A DNA stretch of 15,111 nt from an uncultured delta proteobacterium (GTDB lineage Bacteria; Desulfobacterota; Syntrophorhabdia; Syntrophorhabdales; Syntrophorhabdaceae): assembly GCA_903872255.1 (NCBI GenBank), contig CAIQJW010000147.1, forward strand, positions 1 to 15,111, written 5' to 3'. The position numbers and the translations under genes are program-made. The notes under the pieces were generated by a model. It saw nothing but the letters and a program-made list of their open reading frames with translations, did not search any database and was not told the origin of the DNA. Shown piece after piece: positions 12,592 through 15,111 of this stretch. How positions within the stretch are numbered: position 1 is the first letter of the stretch; every line of letters begins with the position of its first letter.

Positions 12592-13292
12592 TGGAACCCG
12601 GGATAATAGTCTCCATATTAAACCTTCATAAATCCTATCATCGAGGAGACCAGGTGATCCCGGTCCTCAGCGATATTTCATTCGATATTTCAGAGGGCGA
12701 ATTCCTTGCCCTTATGGGGCCGTCAGGCTCAGGCAAGAGCACGCTTCTTAACCTGATCGCCGGCATTGATCAGCCGGACAGCGGGTCGATCATGATTGGC
12801 GGGATCGATGTCACGACAATGTCGGAAACCGAACTGGCACACTGGCGGGCCCTTAACGTAGGCTTCATTTTTCAATTCTACAACCTTATTCCCGTCCTGA
12901 CCGCCTTCGAGAACGTGGAACTGCCGCTCATTTTGACATCGCTTTCCCGCGACGAGCGCAGGGAGCATGTCGAGATGGCCCTCAAGGTCGTCGGGCTTTC
13001 GGACAGGATGGACCATTATCCGGGGCAGCTTTCAGGGGGCCAGGAGCAGAGGGTCGCGATAGCCCGTGCAATCGTGACCGACCCGGCCATACTGGTTGCC
13101 GACGAACCGACAGGAGATCTCGACAGGGTCTCCGCTGAAGAGATAATGGACCTGATGGACCGGCTCAACAGGGAGTCAAAAAAGACAATCATAATGGTCA
13201 CCCATGACCCGCGGGCTGCAAAAAAGGCCCATGTAGTAAGGCACCTCGACAAAGGGATCCTGACCAATGCACATTCTCAAGATACTCTTTAA
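12591..13292 (+). CDS. ABC transporter ATPase, MacB/LolD type
   Basis: This 233-residue cytoplasmic ATPase has all catalytic motifs: Walker A GPSGSGKST (43-51), Q-loop Gln95, signature LSGGQEQRVAIARA (147-160), Walker B ILVADEP with Asp171 and Glu172, D-loop GDLD (175-178) and H-loop His205. The GFIFQFYNLIPVLTAFENVELPL region (split here only by reading frame context) is typical of the MacB/LolD/FtsE branch, which powers FtsX-type permeases that move substrates by mechanotransmission across the envelope instead of through a membrane channel. The start ATG overlaps the adaptor stop codon and the 3' end overlaps the permease gene by 26 bases, so adaptor, ATPase and permeases should be made in step. 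Confidence 0.95.
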   Translation: MEPGIIVSILNLHKSYHRGDQVIPVLSDISFDISEGEFLALMGPSGSGKSTLLNLIAGIDQPDSGSIMIGGIDVTTMSETELAHWRALNVGFIFQFYNLIPVLTAFENVELPLILTSLSRDERREHVEMALKVVGLSDRMDHYPGQLSGGQEQRVAIARAIVTDPAILVADEPTGDLDRVSAEEIMDLMDRLNRESKKTIIMVTHDPRAAKKAHVVRHLDKGILTNAHSQDTL

Positions 13293-14424
13293 GAATGCAT
13301 TCCGGCATAAGCTCCGGACCGGTCTTACCATAATTTCCATCATGATAGCGCTTCTCGCGTTCGGGCTTTTGAGGACTGTCATTAATGCCTGGTACGCGGG
13401 TGTTGAGGCATCCTCGGCATACCGCCTGGTAACCCGGAACGCGGTCTCGATAATATTCCCTCTTCCATTTTCCTACAAAGACAAAATACGCCAGGTGGAT
13501 GGTGTATCGGAGGTCTCCTGGGGGAACTGGTTCGGCGGCATCTATATCGATGAAAAGAATTTTTTTGCAAATTTTGCTGTTGATGCACGGACATATTTTG
13601 ACCTTTACCGCGAGTACGGTATTTCCGATGATCAAAAAACGGCATTTATGCGGGACCGCAAGGGTTTCGTTGCGGGACGCAAGCTGGCCCAACGGTTTGG
13701 ATGGAAGATCGGCGACACGGTTGTCCTTAAGGGGACGATCTTCCCCGGCAACTGGGAATTTGTCATGCGCGGCATCTACCGCGGACGAGACCCGAATGCC
13801 GACGAAACGGTGTTCGTATTTCACTGGGATTACCTCAATGAGTCTTTGAAGAAAGCATCCTCCACGCGTGTCGATCAGGTAGGTTTTTATATGGTCGGGA
13901 TCAGGGACCCTTCCCGGGCGATCTCGACAGCCGATTCTGTCGACAGCCTTTTCAAGAACTCTTACGCCGAAACGATCACGGAGACGGAGAAAGCCTTTAC
14001 CCTCGGTTTTGTCGCCATGTCGGACGCCATAATCACGGCGATCGAGCTTGTATCTTTCGTTGTCATCATCATTATTCTTGCGGTTGTCGCAAACACCGTT
14101 GCGATGGCCGTCCGGGAAAGAACGAATGAATACGCTGTTTTCAAGACCCTGGGCTTCGGAGGGTGGCGCATCTCGGGGCTCATCCTTGGGGAATCTATCG
14201 TCATCACAATGATGGGTTGTGCCTTCGGCATTGCGGCGACATATCCCGCGGCGGAAGCCTTCGGCAAGGCAATGGGTGCGTATTTTCCCGTGTTCCATGT
14301 AAGCTTAAGAACGATCGTGCTGGATGTTGTGTTCTCGCTCACTGTCGGTATCCTGGCCTCCCTGATACCGATATACCGCACATTGAAGATGCGGATCGCC
14401 GACGGGTTAAGGATGGTGGAATGA
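13267..14424 (+). CDS. FtsX-type ABC permease, first of a pair
   Basis: This 385-residue inner-membrane protein has the MacB/LolC-E topology: one membrane segment at about 17-40, a periplasmic domain of about 210 residues, then three segments at about 255-280, 303-330 and 347-368. The family signature after the second segment reads AVRERTNEYAVFKTLGF. The N-terminal cytoplasmic LKILFKNAFRHKLRTGLTIISI is the usual amphipathic lead-in. There is no ATPase domain in the same chain, unlike classical MacB, so ATP is supplied by the preceding gene. The start ATG lies inside the end of the ATPase gene and is preceded by AAAGGGA. Its last codon overlaps the next permease by 4 bases (ATGA). Cargo (lipoprotein, peptide or small molecule) cannot be determined. 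Confidence 0.93.
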   Translation: MHILKILFKNAFRHKLRTGLTIISIMIALLAFGLLRTVINAWYAGVEASSAYRLVTRNAVSIIFPLPFSYKDKIRQVDGVSEVSWGNWFGGIYIDEKNFFANFAVDARTYFDLYREYGISDDQKTAFMRDRKGFVAGRKLAQRFGWKIGDTVVLKGTIFPGNWEFVMRGIYRGRDPNADETVFVFHWDYLNESLKKASSTRVDQVGFYMVGIRDPSRAISTADSVDSLFKNSYAETITETEKAFTLGFVAMSDAIITAIELVSFVVIIIILAVVANTVAMAVRERTNEYAVFKTLGFGGWRISGLILGESIVITMMGCAFGIAATYPAAEAFGKAMGAYFPVFHVSLRTIVLDVVFSLTVGILASLIPIYRTLKMRIADGLRMVE

Positions 14425-15111
14425 AGGGGATCCCGTTTGCATACAGCTTGAGGAATCTCTGGACCAGGCGGCTTACGACGATCCTTACCATTTCAGGCAT
14501 GGCGCTTGTTGTCTTTGTCTTTACAACGATCCTGATGCTCGCCGAAGGCCTCCAGAAGACCCTTGTCGAGACAGGATCGTACGATAATGCCGTTATCATA
14601 CGCAAGGGCTCGGGATCGGAGGTGCAAAGCTGGGTCGACCGGGCGCAGGCGGGGATCATAGAAACCGATCCGCTTGTTGCAACAGGTTCTGATGGAAAGC
14701 CCCTTGTTGCCCGGGAGCTTGTCGTTCTTATAGGGCTTCCGAAGAAGGATACCGGGAAGACATCAAACGTGACCATCCGCGGCATAAGCGAGGCGTCTCT
14801 TGCCCTGCGTCCGCAGGTCGTCCTGATACGCGGCAGAATGCCGAAGATGGGTTCATCGGAGGTCGTTGTCGGATCGAGCGTCGCACGGCGCTTTAAAGGC
14901 GCGGACCTCGACGGGGAGTTGCGTTTCGGGATGCGGCAATGGAGAATTGTCGGAATCTTTGATGCGGGGAATACCGGTTTCACGTCCGAGATATGGGGAG
15001 ATGTTGAACAGCTCATGCCGGCTTTCAGGCGGCCGGTCTTTTCATCGATGATCCTTCGCATGAGCGATCCCTCGCAATTTGACGCGCTCAAGATGAGGAT
15101 CGAGACGAATC
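14421..15111 (+). CDS. FtsX-type ABC permease, second of a pair (3' end beyond window)
   Basis: The reading frame is open for 230 codons to the right edge with no stop. It starts at ATG 14421, overlapping the TGA of the first permease in an ATGA junction. The protein begins MKGIPFAYSLRNLWTRRLTT, followed by a membrane segment at about 18-40 (ILTISGMALVVFVFTTIL) and a periplasmic domain; residues about 110-170 match the MacB_PCD style (RGISEASLALRPQVVLIRGR, VVVGSSVARRFKG). The three C-terminal membrane segments would lie outside the window. Because the first permease also has a full set of four segments, the two probably form a heterodimer, as in LolC and LolE. An antisense ORF over the same region is a shadow. 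Confidence 0.9.
   Translation, partial: MKGIPFAYSLRNLWTRRLTTILTISGMALVVFVFTTILMLAEGLQKTLVETGSYDNAVIIRKGSGSEVQSWVDRAQAGIIETDPLVATGSDGKPLVARELVVLIGLPKKDTGKTSNVTIRGISEASLALRPQVVLIRGRMPKMGSSEVVVGSSVARRFKGADLDGELRFGMRQWRIVGIFDAGNTGFTSEIWGDVEQLMPAFRRPVFSSMILRMSDPSQFDALKMRIETN

Noticed and set aside
13198..14298. 366-codon ORF antisense to the first FtsX permease
   Set aside because: It is antisense to a well-supported membrane protein gene and is rich in Arg, Asp and Gly with no motif.

Overview
The window looks like a chromosomal segment of a strictly anaerobic bacterium, most likely from the Desulfobacterota (former Deltaproteobacteria) or a neighbouring phylum. The clues are an oxygen-sensitive [FeFe]-hydrogenase fusion, a long-form HflX with an extra N-terminal domain, an 83-residue 'cytoplasmic protein' of a kind I associate with deltaproteobacteria, and a split MacAB-like exporter. 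The taxonomic placement is inference. I see no rRNA, tRNA, CRISPR array, insertion sequence or prophage. The window is densely coding and no gap between genes exceeds about 215 bases.

Left part (1-5070). The 5' end of a PurF-like glutamine amidotransferase gene leaves the left edge on the minus strand. Facing it on the plus strand are an unrecognised 203-residue gene with its own sigma70-like promoter and an 80-residue cysteine-rich protein. On the minus strand follows the centrepiece, a 1142-residue fusion of a GltD-like flavoprotein, an [FeFe]-hydrogenase H-cluster domain and a C-terminal thioredoxin-like [2Fe-2S] domain. It is read from a near-consensus promoter and followed by the 83-residue conserved protein. 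Its N-terminal ferredoxin-like domain appears to have lost all four [2Fe-2S] cysteines.

Middle part (5070-8400). An exported single-HKD phospholipase D/Nuc-type nuclease and a PilZ-domain protein diverge from a 100-base spacer. A monofunctional glutamate formiminotransferase (ftcD) converges with a TSUP (TauE/SafE) permease only 4 bases away.

Right part (8530-15111). A minus-strand run encodes a NusG/RfaH-family factor, HflX and an RsbW-like ATPase, with 15 and 46 bases between genes, so it is probably one operon linking transcription, ribosome and stress control. Divergent from it is a tightly overlapping plus-strand operon: membrane-fusion adaptor, ABC ATPase, FtsX-type permease and a second FtsX-type permease cut by the right edge. 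Together these would form an envelope export machine.

Two cross-cutting features stand out. First, several genes without a Shine-Dalgarno sequence (NusG-like, TSUP, ftcD, and less strictly the nuclease) have a sigma70-like -10 box ending only 5-12 bases before the start codon, which points to leaderless or near-leaderless transcripts. Second, short heptamer tandem repeats of three different sequences sit at gene ends and in spacers, and one array encodes the extreme C terminus of HflX.
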